A stretch of DNA of 13,244 nucleotides from Zymomonas sp. (GTDB lineage Bacteria > Pseudomonadota > Alphaproteobacteria > Sphingomonadales > Sphingomonadaceae), in the NCBI RefSeq assembly GCF_020216885.1, contig NZ_JAIWON010000085.1:1-13244 (forward strand), read 5' to 3'. Made by a program: the position numbers and the translations under genes. Positions 1-7,063 of this stretch are shown piece after piece; position 1 is the first letter of the stretch, and each line of letters starts with the position of its first letter. The notes beneath the pieces were generated by a model that had not been told where the DNA came from, did no database searches, and saw only the letters and a program-made list of their open reading frames with translations.

Positions 1-629
1 TTAGCTGTTTTGCCAATCAAGGCCTTTAAGGCTGATGGGTTTTGCAAACCAGGAACCTGAACAACGATACGATCACTTCCTTGGCGGATAATAATGGGTT
101 CTCTTGTTCCCAAGGAATCGATACGCTTACGAACGACTTCGGTTGCGCCTTCCATAGCCTGATTGACAAAAGATTGGATACCAGCCTTGGTAGGACGCAT
201 CACAATACGATTGCCGTCGACGACCCGAACATCCCAATCACGCTGTCCTGTGGCACCGATACCATTAGTTAGGGTTCTGACCGCTTCAACTGCGCTATCC
301 AGCTGGTGGTTATCGCGTACCATAAAACTGAGCTGATCATTATCGGCAGACATATCGCCAATAGTAATAGCCGGTTGCGCTCGACTGATCTGGGAACGAA
401 CCATTTCTTCCATGGTAACGATACGTTGATGAGCAACATCTGCCGTATCCGCTTCAAGTAGAATATGGCTTCCCCCAGAAAGATCGAGACCGAAATTAAT
501 ACGGGGCAAAGCCCCTAAGCCGAATTTCTGGTCAAGATTTGAAGGCAATAGGCTGGGGACAGCCAAAAAGACCCCCAGCACCAGCACTAAAATAATCGAC
601 CAGATTTTCCAACGCGGGAAGTCAAGCAT
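1..629 (-). CDS. secD: Protein translocase subunit SecD, N-terminal part (cut by window edge)
   Basis: SecD is an inner-membrane partner of SecYEG that uses the proton gradient to pull exported proteins through on the periplasmic side. About 209 residues are present; the gene continues past position 1, so the stop codon and most of the membrane domain are missing. Seen: a start at ATG 627-629, a first membrane segment at about residues 8-28 (IWSIILVLVLGVFLAVP), then the family motif GLDLSGGSHILLE at about residues 47-59, and the P1 periplasmic head region with VVRKRIDSLGTREP and RIVVQVPG. All are typical of SecD. The start lies only six bases after the yajC stop and has no strong ribosome site of its own, which suggests translational coupling to yajC. 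secF would be expected just beyond the left edge, but that is inference. Confidence 0.95.
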   Translation of the reverse strand, partial: MLDFPRWKIWSIILVLVLGVFLAVPSLLPSNLDQKFGLGALPRINFGLDLSGGSHILLEADTADVAHQRIVTMEEMVRSQISRAQPAITIGDMSADNDQLSFMVRDNHQLDSAVEAVRTLTNGIGATGQRDWDVRVVDGNRIVMRPTKAGIQSFVNQAMEGATEVVRKRIDSLGTREPIIIRQGSDRIVVQVPGLQNPSALKALIGKTA

Positions 630-635
630 AACAGA

Positions 636-983
636 TTATTCAACCGTATTGGAATTGGCAGCCGTCAGTGGCTGAACACTTTGTAAAGTCGCTTTAACAA
701 CGGATATTTTAATACCCTTTGAAATTTCAATTTCTACTTCGCGATCGCTTACTTTTGAAACTTTACCAATGATACCACCGGCGGTGATAACCGTATCGCC
801 TTTCTGAACAGCATCAATAGCACGCCGTTGATCCTTAAAGCGCTTCTGCTGCGGCCGGATCAACATGAGATAAATGATCAGAAAAACAACAAGGAAAGGC
901 AGCATAGAAAGCAACTGACCAGAAAAACCATTCAAGCCAGCAGAATTGCCCGCTGTCTGGGCAAAGGCAGGAGTTGAAAACAT
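636..983 (-). CDS. yajC: Sec translocon accessory subunit YajC
   Basis: Small inner-membrane protein of the SecDF-YajC accessory complex in preprotein export. The product is 115 residues, normal for the family. Seen: a short N-terminal stretch ending near AFAQ, one hydrophobic helix at about residues 26-44 (LLSMLPFLVVFLIIYLMLI), immediately followed by the hallmark IRPQQKR, then a cytoplasmic domain with KGDTVITAGGIIGKV, also a family signature. The start ATG 981-983 has an AGGA ribosome site at 996-999. It sits directly upstream of secD with a six-base gap, the classic yajC-secD order, so this is almost certainly the first gene of that operon. Family assignment is secure. Whether the first 8-10 residues (ending AFAQ) are processed cannot be told. 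Confidence 0.96.
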   Translation of the reverse strand: MFSTPAFAQTAGNSAGLNGFSGQLLSMLPFLVVFLIIYLMLIRPQQKRFKDQRRAIDAVQKGDTVITAGGIIGKVSKVSDREVEIEISKGIKISVVKATLQSVQPLTAANSNTVE

Positions 984-1060
984 CGAAAAACTATATCCTG
1001 AAAAGGGAAAGAAAAGCCTTAGTTTATAGCATTAGATAAACCCCAGGCGATTATTTTATA

Positions 1061-1088
1061 ATTATCACGATAAAAGCGGTGGCCGCAA
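1061..1088 (-). promoter_or_regulatory. Candidate sigma70-type promoter for yajC-secD
   Basis: On the minus strand, TTGCGG (1083-1088) and GATAAT (1061-1066) are separated by 16 bases and lie about 80 bases before the yajC start. The -10 matches consensus at five of six positions; the -35 is weaker. The surrounding DNA is AT-rich, so other boxes are possible, for example the TATAAA-like sequence nearby. Pattern match only. Confidence 0.3.
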
Positions 1089-1182
1089 CCGATCATTCTC
1101 TTTTATCCTCGGATATCGTCCAGATATGATGGAGTTATTTTAGGGTAGCGAGAAAAAATTTATAAAAACATGCAATCTTTAC

Positions 1183-1211
1183 TTGCGTCCATCAAATAAT
1201 TCCCCTAGATT
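1183..1211 (+). promoter_or_regulatory. Predicted promoter of tRNA-Pro
   Basis: TTGCGT (1183-1188) and TAGATT (1206-1211) are separated by the ideal 17 bases. Transcription would begin near 1218, about seven bases before the mature tRNA 5' end at 1225. The stretch after the -10 (TGCCACC) is fairly GC-rich, as in stable-RNA promoters under stringent control; that last point is inference. Confidence 0.5.
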
Positions 1212-1224
1212 TTGCCACCTCGGT

Positions 1225-1301
1225 CGGGGCGTAGCGCAGCCTGGTAGCGCATCACACTGGGGGTGTGGGGGTCGCTGGTTCGAATCCAGTCGCCCCGACC
1301 A
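1225..1301 (+). tRNA. tRNA-Pro, anticodon GGG
   Basis: A complete 77-nt cloverleaf including an encoded CCA end. Acceptor stem CGGGGCG (1225-1231) pairs with CGCCCCG (1291-1297). The D stem is GCGC/GCGC (1234-1237, 1247-1250). The anticodon stem TCACA/TGTGG (1252-1256, 1264-1268) encloses loop CTGGGGG with anticodon GGG at 1259-1261. The T stem GCTGG/CCAGT (1274-1278, 1286-1290) carries loop TTCGAAT. It reads proline codons CCC and, by wobble, CCU. The gene is alone on the plus strand between two minus-strand operons and has its own promoter. The three bases before the mature 5' end (GGT, 1222-1224) can pair with ACC at 1298-1300, lengthening the acceptor helix in the precursor. Confidence 0.98.
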
Positions 1302-1793
1302 GCTAATCTCAAATATTTTTCCCTTAAAAACAGATATATTGAGCGCAAGGCGTAGATAGCTTTTAGCCAATAAGCTTAAAAGAAAAGCCTTGCATATTCA
1401 GGCAGTTTATAGCCCAAATTTAGGATTCTTCTTAAAATTTTAATTATTTCGTGTGATTGCTATTAAAGAATAATACATTAAAATTCAAATTACCGAGAAT
1501 AAACTGATTTAATAAAAACAACCAAAATCTAGATTTTTTATATTTTTATCTCAAAAAGCAGCTAATTTCTTCAGCTAGGCTATCCCCGCAATATCAAGAT
1601 ATATTCCGTACATACTTTTTTAATAAGATCATTAACAAAAAGCTTTAACAGAAAAGTGCGCTACAGGGATCAAAGCATCGTAAAAAGGCAAAATATTCAG
1701 CAAGCCTTCTTCTATTTTTCATATTGAATGATTCTCTTTCTCCAAGATCGACTAGATCACCCTTAAAAAATATTAAGGGCGCGCTTTACACAT
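1302..1793. other. AT-rich intergenic region without a recognisable gene
   Basis: About 490 bases between tRNA-Pro and the fabH terminator. I see no plausible reading frame, no second tRNA, no tandem or long inverted repeats, and no copy of the tRNA 3' end that would mark an integration site. Two weak structures are present. The first is an AT-rich imperfect inverted repeat right after the tRNA (CTCAA 1308-1312 with TTGAG 1339-1343), which could serve as a poor terminator. The second is a perfect 7-bp hairpin, CCCTTAA (1760-1766) with TTAAGGG (1773-1779), with no T-tract on either side. The composition is markedly more AT-rich than the flanking genes. It could hold a small RNA or be decayed sequence, but nothing seen decides this. 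Confidence 0.5.
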
Positions 1794-1827
1794 AAAAAAA
1801 TAGGCTATCCCTTTTCAGGGTATAGCC
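1794..1827 (-). terminator. Rho-independent terminator after fabH
   Basis: On the minus strand the sequence GGCTATACCC, loop TGAAAA, GGGATAGCC (plus-strand 1803-1827) forms a stem of nine pairs with one bulged base. It is followed by a run of seven U (plus-strand A-run 1794-1800). It lies about 30 bases beyond the fabH stop codon and should end the rpmF-plsX-fabH transcript. On the plus strand the hairpin is not followed by a T-tract, so it acts in one direction. Confidence 0.75.
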
Positions 1828-1855
1828 ACTAAAAAATCCAAAAATAGAACGCGCG

Positions 1856-2827
1856 TTAAAAACGAATAACAGCGGCACCCCATGTAAAGCCACCACCCAT
1901 AGCTTCCAGAACAACAAGATCACCGGACTTTATGCGGCCATCTTGCACAGCAGCATCTAAAGCCAAAGGAACAGAAGCAGCTGCAGTATTAGCATGGCGA
2001 TCGACAGTCATAACAACTTGCTCTGAAGGAACACCTAATTTTTGAGCTGTTGCAGACAGAATCCGAGCATTTGCCTGATGGGGAACGACCCAATCAACTT
2101 GAGAAGCCGAGAATCCTGAAGCTGTCAGGGCTTCCTCGGTAACAGAAACCAGATTAGTGACAGCATGACGGAAAACCTCACGCCCTTTCATTAGCAGCTT
2201 TCCAACAGTTCCTGTCGTCGAAACACCGCCATCACTACATAGTAAATCTTTGTAGCGTCCATCAGCATGTAATTTGACAGCCTGGATGCCTTTTTCAACA
2301 TCATCTGTCTGACGTAAGACAACTGCCCCTGCCCCATCGCCAAATAAAACGCAAGTCGTTCGGTCTTCCCAGTTTAATAAACGGGTAAAGGTTTCAGCAC
2401 CAATAACCAGAGCTACTTTAGCGCTATCAGTCCGAAGCATACTGTCAGCAACAGACAAAGCATAAAGGAAGCCCGAGCAAACAGCCTGAACATCAAAAGC
2501 GATACAGTCACCAACACCTAAATCTGCTTGAACACTCATAGCCGTTGCAGGCAAAGTATAATCTGGTGTTGTAGTTGCAACGATGATCAGCCCCACCTCT
2601 TCTGGTGCGACATTTGCACTTTTGAGTGCACGACGGGCAGCTTCCGTGGCCAAGGTGCCAGTAGTTTCATCTGAGTCCGCAATATGGCGGAAACGAATAC
2701 CAGTTCGCTCAACGATCCAGGCATCCGAAGTATCAATATGATGATTTTGCGCTAACTCGTCATTGGAAAGACGTGTCTTAGGCAAAACCGAGCCGGTTCC
2801 TATGATTGCTGACCGCCGCATAGTCAT
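1856..2827 (-). CDS. fabH: Beta-ketoacyl-ACP synthase III (FabH)
   Basis: Cytosolic enzyme that starts type II fatty-acid synthesis by condensing acetyl-CoA with malonyl-ACP to acetoacetyl-ACP. The product is 323 residues, close to the usual 317-330. Seen: the full Cys-His-Asn triad of the thiolase-fold KAS III family, namely Cys117 in AVCSGF, His250 in VPHQAN and Asn280 in [10 protein letters not shown]. There are also ERTGIRFRH near the N terminus, [10 protein letters not shown] at about 162-171, and the C-terminal [13 protein letters not shown]. The ATG at 2825-2827 overlaps the plsX stop as ATGA and has AAGGA about ten bases upstream; a second in-frame ATG two codons on is less likely. 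The gene is last in its operon and is followed by a terminator. In many alphaproteobacteria ihfA comes next; here it does not. Confidence 0.97.
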   Translation of the reverse strand: MTMRRSAIIGTGSVLPKTRLSNDELAQNHHIDTSDAWIVERTGIRFRHIADSDETTGTLATEAARRALKSANVAPEEVGLIIVATTTPDYTLPATAMSVQADLGVGDCIAFDVQAVCSGFLYALSVADSMLRTDSAKVALVIGAETFTRLLNWEDRTTCVLFGDGAGAVVLRQTDDVEKGIQAVKLHADGRYKDLLCSDGGVSTTGTVGKLLMKGREVFRHAVTNLVSVTEEALTASGFSASQVDWVVPHQANARILSATAQKLGVPSEQVVMTVDRHANTAAASVPLALDAAVQDGRIKSGDLVVLEAMGGGFTWGAAVIRF

Positions 2828-3879
2828 GCCTGCAATTCCTTATTGCTCGCCTGAGAAAAAAACATATCCAGATCATCGGCGATGCAATTGACCAGATTAG
2901 AACGGACAAGCTTAGCTGTCAGATGAACGGCTTGAGCGATACCAGATACGTTAGCATTCCCATGGCTTTTAACAACGATGCCATTAAGACCAAGAAAAAT
3001 TGCTCCATTATGATTATTCGGATCAAGATAAACTCTAAATAATCTGAAAGCAGGTTTTGAAAGTAGAAAACCTAATTTGGAGCGCAACGAGCTTGAAAAA
3101 GCACGCCGGAGAAGGTTAGTGATGAAACGTGCCGTGCCTTCGATAGTTTTCAATGCAATATTACCAGAAAAACCATCTGTCACGATAACGTCAGCATCCC
3201 CTTGGCCAATCCTGTCTGATTCAATAAAACCAGTATACTGGAAAGCTGTCTGTTCAGTTTGACGCAAGAGAGCTGCGGCGGCTCTTAAATCTTCGGTACC
3301 CTTCATCTCTTCGGTACCGATATTGAGTAAGGATAGTCGAGGGCGAGGAATGCCCATAGCCGATTGAGCGTATACAGCGCCCATCACCGCGAACTGGACC
3401 AGATTACGCATATCGCATTCTGTATTGGCACCCAAATCCAGCATAACAACCCCATTTTTACCCAACGTTGGCAAAATGGTTGTTAAGGCTGGACGATCGA
3501 TACCACGCATCATCCGCAAGTAAAGCTTTGCGATTGCCATCAATGCGCCAGTATTACCTGCAGAAACAGCAGCATCAGCCTCCCCTGTCTTTACTGCAGA
3601 AATAGCCATGCCCATAGAACTTTTGCGGGCACGGCGCAGGGCCAAAGACGGTTTCTCTTCACCAGAAATAACATCTGGTGCAGGACATATCGTACAGGCC
3701 GGTGCAAGCTCAGGGAATAGATCCATCTGTGCGCGCACAAGCGCTTCGTCACCATATACGCGGAAACGCAAATCCGGATCAGTTGATAGCGCAAGTGCCA
3801 AAGCTGCAATGACAACTCTCGGACCACCGTCCCCGCCCATGGCATCGACAGCGATCAGAGCATGATCCTTACTCATCAT
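2824..3879 (-). CDS. plsX: Phosphate acyltransferase PlsX
   Basis: Peripheral membrane enzyme that converts acyl-ACP to acyl-phosphate, the donor PlsY uses to acylate glycerol-3-phosphate at the start of phospholipid synthesis. The product is 351 residues, normal length. Seen: N-terminal [12 protein letters not shown], then [45 protein letters not shown] and the C-terminal [13 protein letters not shown], all signature blocks of PlsX. Two consecutive ATG codons (3877-3879 and 3874-3876) begin the frame; the first is used here, 12 bases after the rpmF stop, with no strong ribosome site, so coupling to rpmF is likely. The downstream fabH start overlaps its stop. The rpmF-plsX-fabH order is widespread in Proteobacteria and ties membrane lipid supply to ribosome production. 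Confidence 0.97.
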   Translation of the reverse strand: MMSKDHALIAVDAMGGDGGPRVVIAALALALSTDPDLRFRVYGDEALVRAQMDLFPELAPACTICPAPDVISGEEKPSLALRRARKSSMGMAISAVKTGEADAAVSAGNTGALMAIAKLYLRMMRGIDRPALTTILPTLGKNGVVMLDLGANTECDMRNLVQFAVMGAVYAQSAMGIPRPRLSLLNIGTEEMKGTEDLRAAAALLRQTEQTAFQYTGFIESDRIGQGDADVIVTDGFSGNIALKTIEGTARFITNLLRRAFSSSLRSKLGFLLSKPAFRLFRVYLDPNNHNGAIFLGLNGIVVKSHGNANVSGIAQAVHLTAKLVRSNLVNCIADDLDMFFSQASNKELQA

Positions 3880-3891
3880 TAATTAGACAGA

Positions 3892-4071
3892 TCAGGCTTC
3901 TACAGCGATGATCTCACGCCCATTATAGTGGCCACAAGCTGGGCACATATGATGCGGACGTTTTAATTCGCCGCAATTTGGGCATTCCTGATAAGCTTCT
4001 ACCGTCAAGGCATGGTGACTACGGCGCATATTCCGCCGTGAAGGGGTAGTTTTTCTCTTAGGAACAGCCAT
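3892..4071 (-). CDS. rpmF: 50S ribosomal protein L32 (bL32)
   Basis: A 59-residue basic protein of the large ribosomal subunit. Seen: the N-terminal [20 protein letters not shown] typical of bL32, and a zinc-ribbon cysteine set, Cys30-x2-Cys33 and Cys43-x2-Cys46 (CPNC ... CPAC), so this is the zinc-binding form. After the last cysteine it ends [13 protein letters not shown], the usual tail in alphaproteobacteria. The start ATG 4069-4071 has AAGG at 4079-4082, seven bases upstream. It is the first gene of the rpmF-plsX-fabH unit; the plsX start is 12 bases past its stop. In many bacteria a DUF177 (YceD) gene precedes rpmF; none is present here. Confidence 0.97.
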   Translation of the reverse strand: MAVPKRKTTPSRRNMRRSHHALTVEAYQECPNCGELKRPHHMCPACGHYNGREIIAVEA

Positions 4072-4116
4072 CTCGGAACCTTAAAATTAAATGAAGCGAT
4101 AAAAAATTTAGCGACG

Positions 4117-4144
4117 ATATGAGGCTTATGTCATAAACTGGCAA
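4117..4144 (-). promoter_or_regulatory. Candidate promoter for rpmF-plsX-fabH
   Basis: On the minus strand TTGCCA (4139-4144) and TCATAT (4117-4122) are separated by 16 bases and lie about 45 bases before the rpmF start. The intergenic stretch 4082-4241 has other possible boxes, for instance TTGTAA with TATACG about 80 bases further upstream, so the exact promoter is unsure. An 8-bp inverted repeat (4111-4118 with 4167-4174) spans this site. Confidence 0.3.
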
Positions 4145-4241
4145 GGAAAAATAACATGCGAGTTTATGCTACCAGAATCGTCGCGCATCAAAGCGCGTAT
4201 AGCGAATTTCGCCTGAGTTACAAGCCCCAAGCGACAATTTG

Positions 4242-4267
4242 AACAAAATACGCCCGAAAATTGGCGT
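4242..4267 (-). terminator. Weak rho-independent terminator after the hem operon
   Basis: On the minus strand ACGCC and GGCGT (plus-strand 4263-4267 and 4250-4254) form a 5-bp GC-rich stem with an 8-base loop, followed by ATTTTGTT. It begins about 15 bases beyond the stop of the Mic60-like gene. The stem is short and the U-tract is interrupted, so efficiency may be low and some read-through into rpmF is possible. Confidence 0.4.
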
Positions 4268-4281
4268 TGATTCAATCATAT

Positions 4282-5355
4282 TTATCTTTGATGATTGTCT
4301 GGAATACTTGTTGGATGTTTTTCTTCTGTATCAAGCGAATCAGTATTTTTTTCTGAAGTCGGATTATCGATTGCAGGTTGATCTGGCGATAAAAGAGCTG
4401 AGGTTTCAAGAATATCCAATGCATTTCTTGCTAAAGAATAACGCTTAGCGGCATTCAGCCAATTTTGAGCATAACGAGCCCCTGGCAGCTTTGAGATATC
4501 AGCAATAGCTCCATCGACATTACCATTATTCAAAAAACGGATCGCCTCTTCTAATTGTTCAGAAGGCATCGTTGACACTTCGCCATGACGGTGGATAACA
4601 AAAAGATTAGAAAAAAACTGGCGAGAATAGCTCAACCACCCTTGTTGTTTATCCGGCTTGAGTAAATCTCCCTTGAGAGGGATAAGTCCAGCGACTAATT
4701 GCTCAAGCGTAATAGGTTGCCGTGAGGCATTTAAAATAACAGAAACGGCTTGCTGCTGACTATTACCAAACCGCGATTGTAACAAACCTTCTAGATAACC
4801 TAGAGGCTGGCCACGATTAAGCGCCCGTCTTGCAGCAAAAGCAACAAGGAGACTCTCCGCTCTACCCGCATCTCCAATAGCAGCCTTGGTTTCCTTGCTG
4901 ACATCATCAATGCGATTTTCAAGGCGATCTATTCGGCCATTTAAGGCATCAATAGAGGCCGTTACATTCGAATTAGAAGAATCTGTTTGTGGGAGCACCA
5001 CAGTACCATTTTGAGATTGAGTATTTCCAGGCATAGAAAGTTGCGAAGGTAACTGAGGTGTCTTCTCGGAAGATTGTGGATTATTGGGGACAGAGGCTGG
5101 AGCAATAAGCATTCTGGCTGGCTGCCAATGTGATAATGAGTAGATAGTAACACCAACGCCACAAAAAAATGCAGCACAGGAAAAAAACAATTTTGATTGC
5201 CACGGCCGTTTTTTTGAAGACTGTGAGGCATTGACCAAAGGATCAATTGAAGAATTCGATTCTTTATTTCCGGCATAATTATGAATACCGTTGTTATTTG
5301 TCATACATCTATCCCTGAATATTTGCCTCTGATTCCATTCAGAATCTGCCTTCAT
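4282..5355 (-). CDS. Mitofilin/Mic60-like inner-membrane protein of the hem operon
   Basis: Sequence identity is low everywhere, but the architecture and position fit the alphaproteobacterial mitofilin (Mic60, COG4223) family, reported to shape intracytoplasmic or inner membranes and to sit next to hemC/hemD. The product is 357 residues. Seen: a hydrophilic basic N terminus, one membrane helix at about 54-74 (SKLFFSCAAFFCGVGVTIYSL), a low-complexity Ser/Gln/Pro linker (about 85-130), a coiled coil at about 132-160 (IDALNGRIDRLENRIDDVSK), and a helical C-terminal domain including YLEGLLQSRFG, FVIHRHG and GARYAQNWLNAAKRY. Most of the protein should lie in the periplasm. The start is unsure: ATG 5353-5355 is 18 bases after hemD with a weak site, while in-frame ATG 5302-5304 (340 residues) has AGGGA seven bases upstream. 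The hydrophilic acidic tail (about 325-357) looks disordered. Function is inferred. Confidence 0.75.
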   Translation of the reverse strand: MKADSEWNQRQIFRDRCMTNNNGIHNYAGNKESNSSIDPLVNASQSSKKRPWQSKLFFSCAAFFCGVGVTIYSLSHWQPARMLIAPASVPNNPQSSEKTPQLPSQLSMPGNTQSQNGTVVLPQTDSSNSNVTASIDALNGRIDRLENRIDDVSKETKAAIGDAGRAESLLVAFAARRALNRGQPLGYLEGLLQSRFGNSQQQAVSVILNASRQPITLEQLVAGLIPLKGDLLKPDKQQGWLSYSRQFFSNLFVIHRHGEVSTMPSEQLEEAIRFLNNGNVDGAIADISKLPGARYAQNWLNAAKRYSLARNALDILETSALLSPDQPAIDNPTSEKNTDSLDTEEKHPTSIPDNHQR

Positions 5356-5373
5356 TCATTTTCTATCCGAGTT

Positions 5374-6102
5374 TCATTTCAAGCTAGCTGCCGCCTTTAA
5401 TAAAGATGTGTCATCAGGATATTCAGCTATTGCCATTGCTCGCCACTCTTTTCCAATTTGTTCTGCTACTGCTGGGCTAATAACAGCAATCTGAACTCTG
5501 TCTGGATTGATATCCGTTTTCGCAAGCAAAAGACGAAATTGCTCTGCAAAACGAGAAGAGTGTAATAAGACTATGGCATTTTCTACTAATGCCTGACAGG
5601 CTTCTATCGGTAAACTGGCAATATTTTGCATTCTATAAAGAATTTTTATAAAGAATTGAGAGTTTTCTTTTCGAGAAAATTTTTTATAGTCATAATCTTT
5701 GTAAATCTCGCCGCAGAGCCTTAATATCCGCATCCTTTTGTCCCGTTCAAGACAACAAAGTACAGATGCGCCATTACCTTCGGCCGTTACAATATGCTGG
5801 AACCCTGCCCGACGTGCCGCCGTCTCAGTGGCCTTGCCAACCACGTAAAGAGGATAGTCTTTTAATTTATCCAGTTCACTTCCTCCGTGGTAAATAGCTT
5901 GGGCACTCGTTACCATAACCGCATCAAAAGATAGAGTTTCATTTATTGACCAAGGTATCGACATAGCCGTTGCAAGAGGCGTTTTTATTACTTGCCAACC
6001 TATTTTTTCTGCACGCTTGGCTGTGGCGGTTGCCCCCGGTTCAGGGCGTAAAATCAATAATTTATCTTGAGTACAATTATTTAATTGCCATTTTCTCAGC
6101 AT
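5374..6102 (-). CDS. hemD: Uroporphyrinogen-III synthase (HemD)
   Basis: Cytosolic enzyme that cyclises hydroxymethylbilane with inversion of ring D to uroporphyrinogen III, the branch point to haem, sirohaem and cobalamin. The product is 242 residues, usual for the family, which diverges strongly in sequence. Seen: the opening strand LLILRPEPGA with the family's R-P-x-x-G-A pattern, SFDAVMVTSAQA (compare the usual D-x-V/I-x-T/V-S-x-N/A), YVVGKATETAARRAGF, a mid-protein ILRLCGE plus a later ILYR, VLLHSSRFAEQFRLLL, and C-terminal AVISPAVAEQIG. These match the two-domain HemD fold in order. It lies 34 bases after hemC, the preceding enzyme of the same pathway, which greatly strengthens the call. 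There is no strong ribosome site before ATG 6100-6102, so the exact start is less certain than the identity. Confidence 0.88.
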   Translation of the reverse strand: MLRKWQLNNCTQDKLLILRPEPGATATAKRAEKIGWQVIKTPLATAMSIPWSINETLSFDAVMVTSAQAIYHGGSELDKLKDYPLYVVGKATETAARRAGFQHIVTAEGNGASVLCCLERDKRMRILRLCGEIYKDYDYKKFSRKENSQFFIKILYRMQNIASLPIEACQALVENAIVLLHSSRFAEQFRLLLAKTDINPDRVQIAVISPAVAEQIGKEWRAMAIAEYPDDTSLLKAAASLK

Positions 6103-6136
6103 ATTGGACTCTGTTCAGATAGGGAGCAAATGCCGA

Positions 6137-7063
6137 TTAACGTTCTGACAATACTCTGGGTAGGAAAAGAGCCTGCACCTCCGGTGAAGATTGATTCAGC
6201 AATAAGCTGCCAACTTCAAAAGCATCAGAAGGTTGACTAATTTCTTTATCAATAGACGCCGAAAATTTACCATTTTCCGTATAGAGGCAAGCTCTCAAAC
6301 GAATATTTTTTTCTAAAACCTCGGCAAAAACCGCAATCGGAGAATGGCAATCAGCATTGAGCCGAAGAAGAAGTTGCCTTTCTGACTGAACGGCTAAATG
6401 TGTAGGGTAATGATCAATTATAGATACTTTTTCCCAAGCAGCAGAATCTGCTAGAGCCTCGATCCCGATCGCTCCCTGCCCAGCAGCTGGCAGCATCTGA
6501 TCTAAGGGCACATCATATCCCACATCATTTCTTCCGAGTCGAATAAGGCCAGCGGCTGCAAGAAGGGTGGCATCAAACTGTCTATTAGCCAGTTTTTCTA
6601 AACGAGTGTCTATATTCCCCCGCAGCAATTTAATCTCGATATCAGGTCGGATGCGCCTTATCTGTGCAGCTCGACGGGGCGATGCCGTTCCAACACAACC
6701 AGAATAAGGCAATACTTCTAAGGAAGGAGTTCCAATCAATCGGTCATGAACATCTTCTCTAGGCAGCATAGCCGCTATAGAGATATGTGAAGGACGAAAA
6801 GTTTCAACATCCTTCATAGAATGTACGGCAGCATCAATTTGACCTGTTGTCAAAGCGATATCCAGCTCTTTTGTCCAAAGCGCCTTTCCACCAATATCCG
6901 CTAAAGCCTGATGACGATTTTTATCACCAGAAGTACGAATAGGTACAATGACAACAGCATCCTCTGACCAGCTATGTGCAGCACATAAAGCAGAGGCGAC
7001 TGAACGCGCCTGGATAAGGGCTAGAGGGGAACCTCGGGATCCGAGACGAAAAGGAAGTTGCAT
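6137..7063 (-). CDS. hemC: Porphobilinogen deaminase (hydroxymethylbilane synthase, HemC)
   Basis: Cytosolic enzyme joining four porphobilinogens into hydroxymethylbilane on a covalently bound dipyrromethane primer. The product is 308 residues, normal. Seen: LGSRGSPLALIQA near the start, IRTSGDK, GKALWTKELDIAL, then AVHSMKDVE with the catalytic Asp85, LPREDVHDRL, GTASPRRAAQI, LRGNIDTRL, LPAAGQGAIGIEA, and Cys239 in NADCHSPIA, the attachment site of the cofactor. All expected residues are present. It is the first gene of the hemC-hemD-Mic60-like unit. Its ATG (7061-7063, minus strand) overlaps by two bases the proposed ATG of the divergent tsaD, so its promoter must lie inside tsaD coding sequence. 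No clear promoter boxes were identified there. Confidence 0.97.
   Translation of the reverse strand: MQLPFRLGSRGSPLALIQARSVASALCAAHSWSEDAVVIVPIRTSGDKNRHQALADIGGKALWTKELDIALTTGQIDAAVHSMKDVETFRPSHISIAAMLPREDVHDRLIGTPSLEVLPYSGCVGTASPRRAAQIRRIRPDIEIKLLRGNIDTRLEKLANRQFDATLLAAAGLIRLGRNDVGYDVPLDQMLPAAGQGAIGIEALADSAAWEKVSIIDHYPTHLAVQSERQLLLRLNADCHSPIAVFAEVLEKNIRLRACLYTENGKFSASIDKEISQPSDAFEVGSLLLNQSSPEVQALFLPRVLSER

Noticed and set aside
1179..1370. Minus-strand frame across tRNA-Pro containing [13 protein letters not shown]
   Set aside because: It is the antisense translation of the tRNA. This peptide pattern is a well-known false protein from tRNA-Pro genes.
3288..3318. Direct repeat TCTTCGGTACC within plsX
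   Set aside because: It encodes the repeated GTEE/GTED of the conserved PlsX motif; a coding coincidence, not a mobile or regulatory repeat.
4239..4448. Plus-strand frame of 69 codons opposite the 3' end of the Mic60-like gene
   Set aside because: It is a shadow of the real minus-strand gene, with no ribosome site and no recognisable motif.
6948..7061. Upstream extension of the tsaD frame inside hemC
   Set aside because: It is antisense to hemC, is Arg/Ala-rich and matches nothing in TsaD; a good ribosome site precedes the ATG at 7062.
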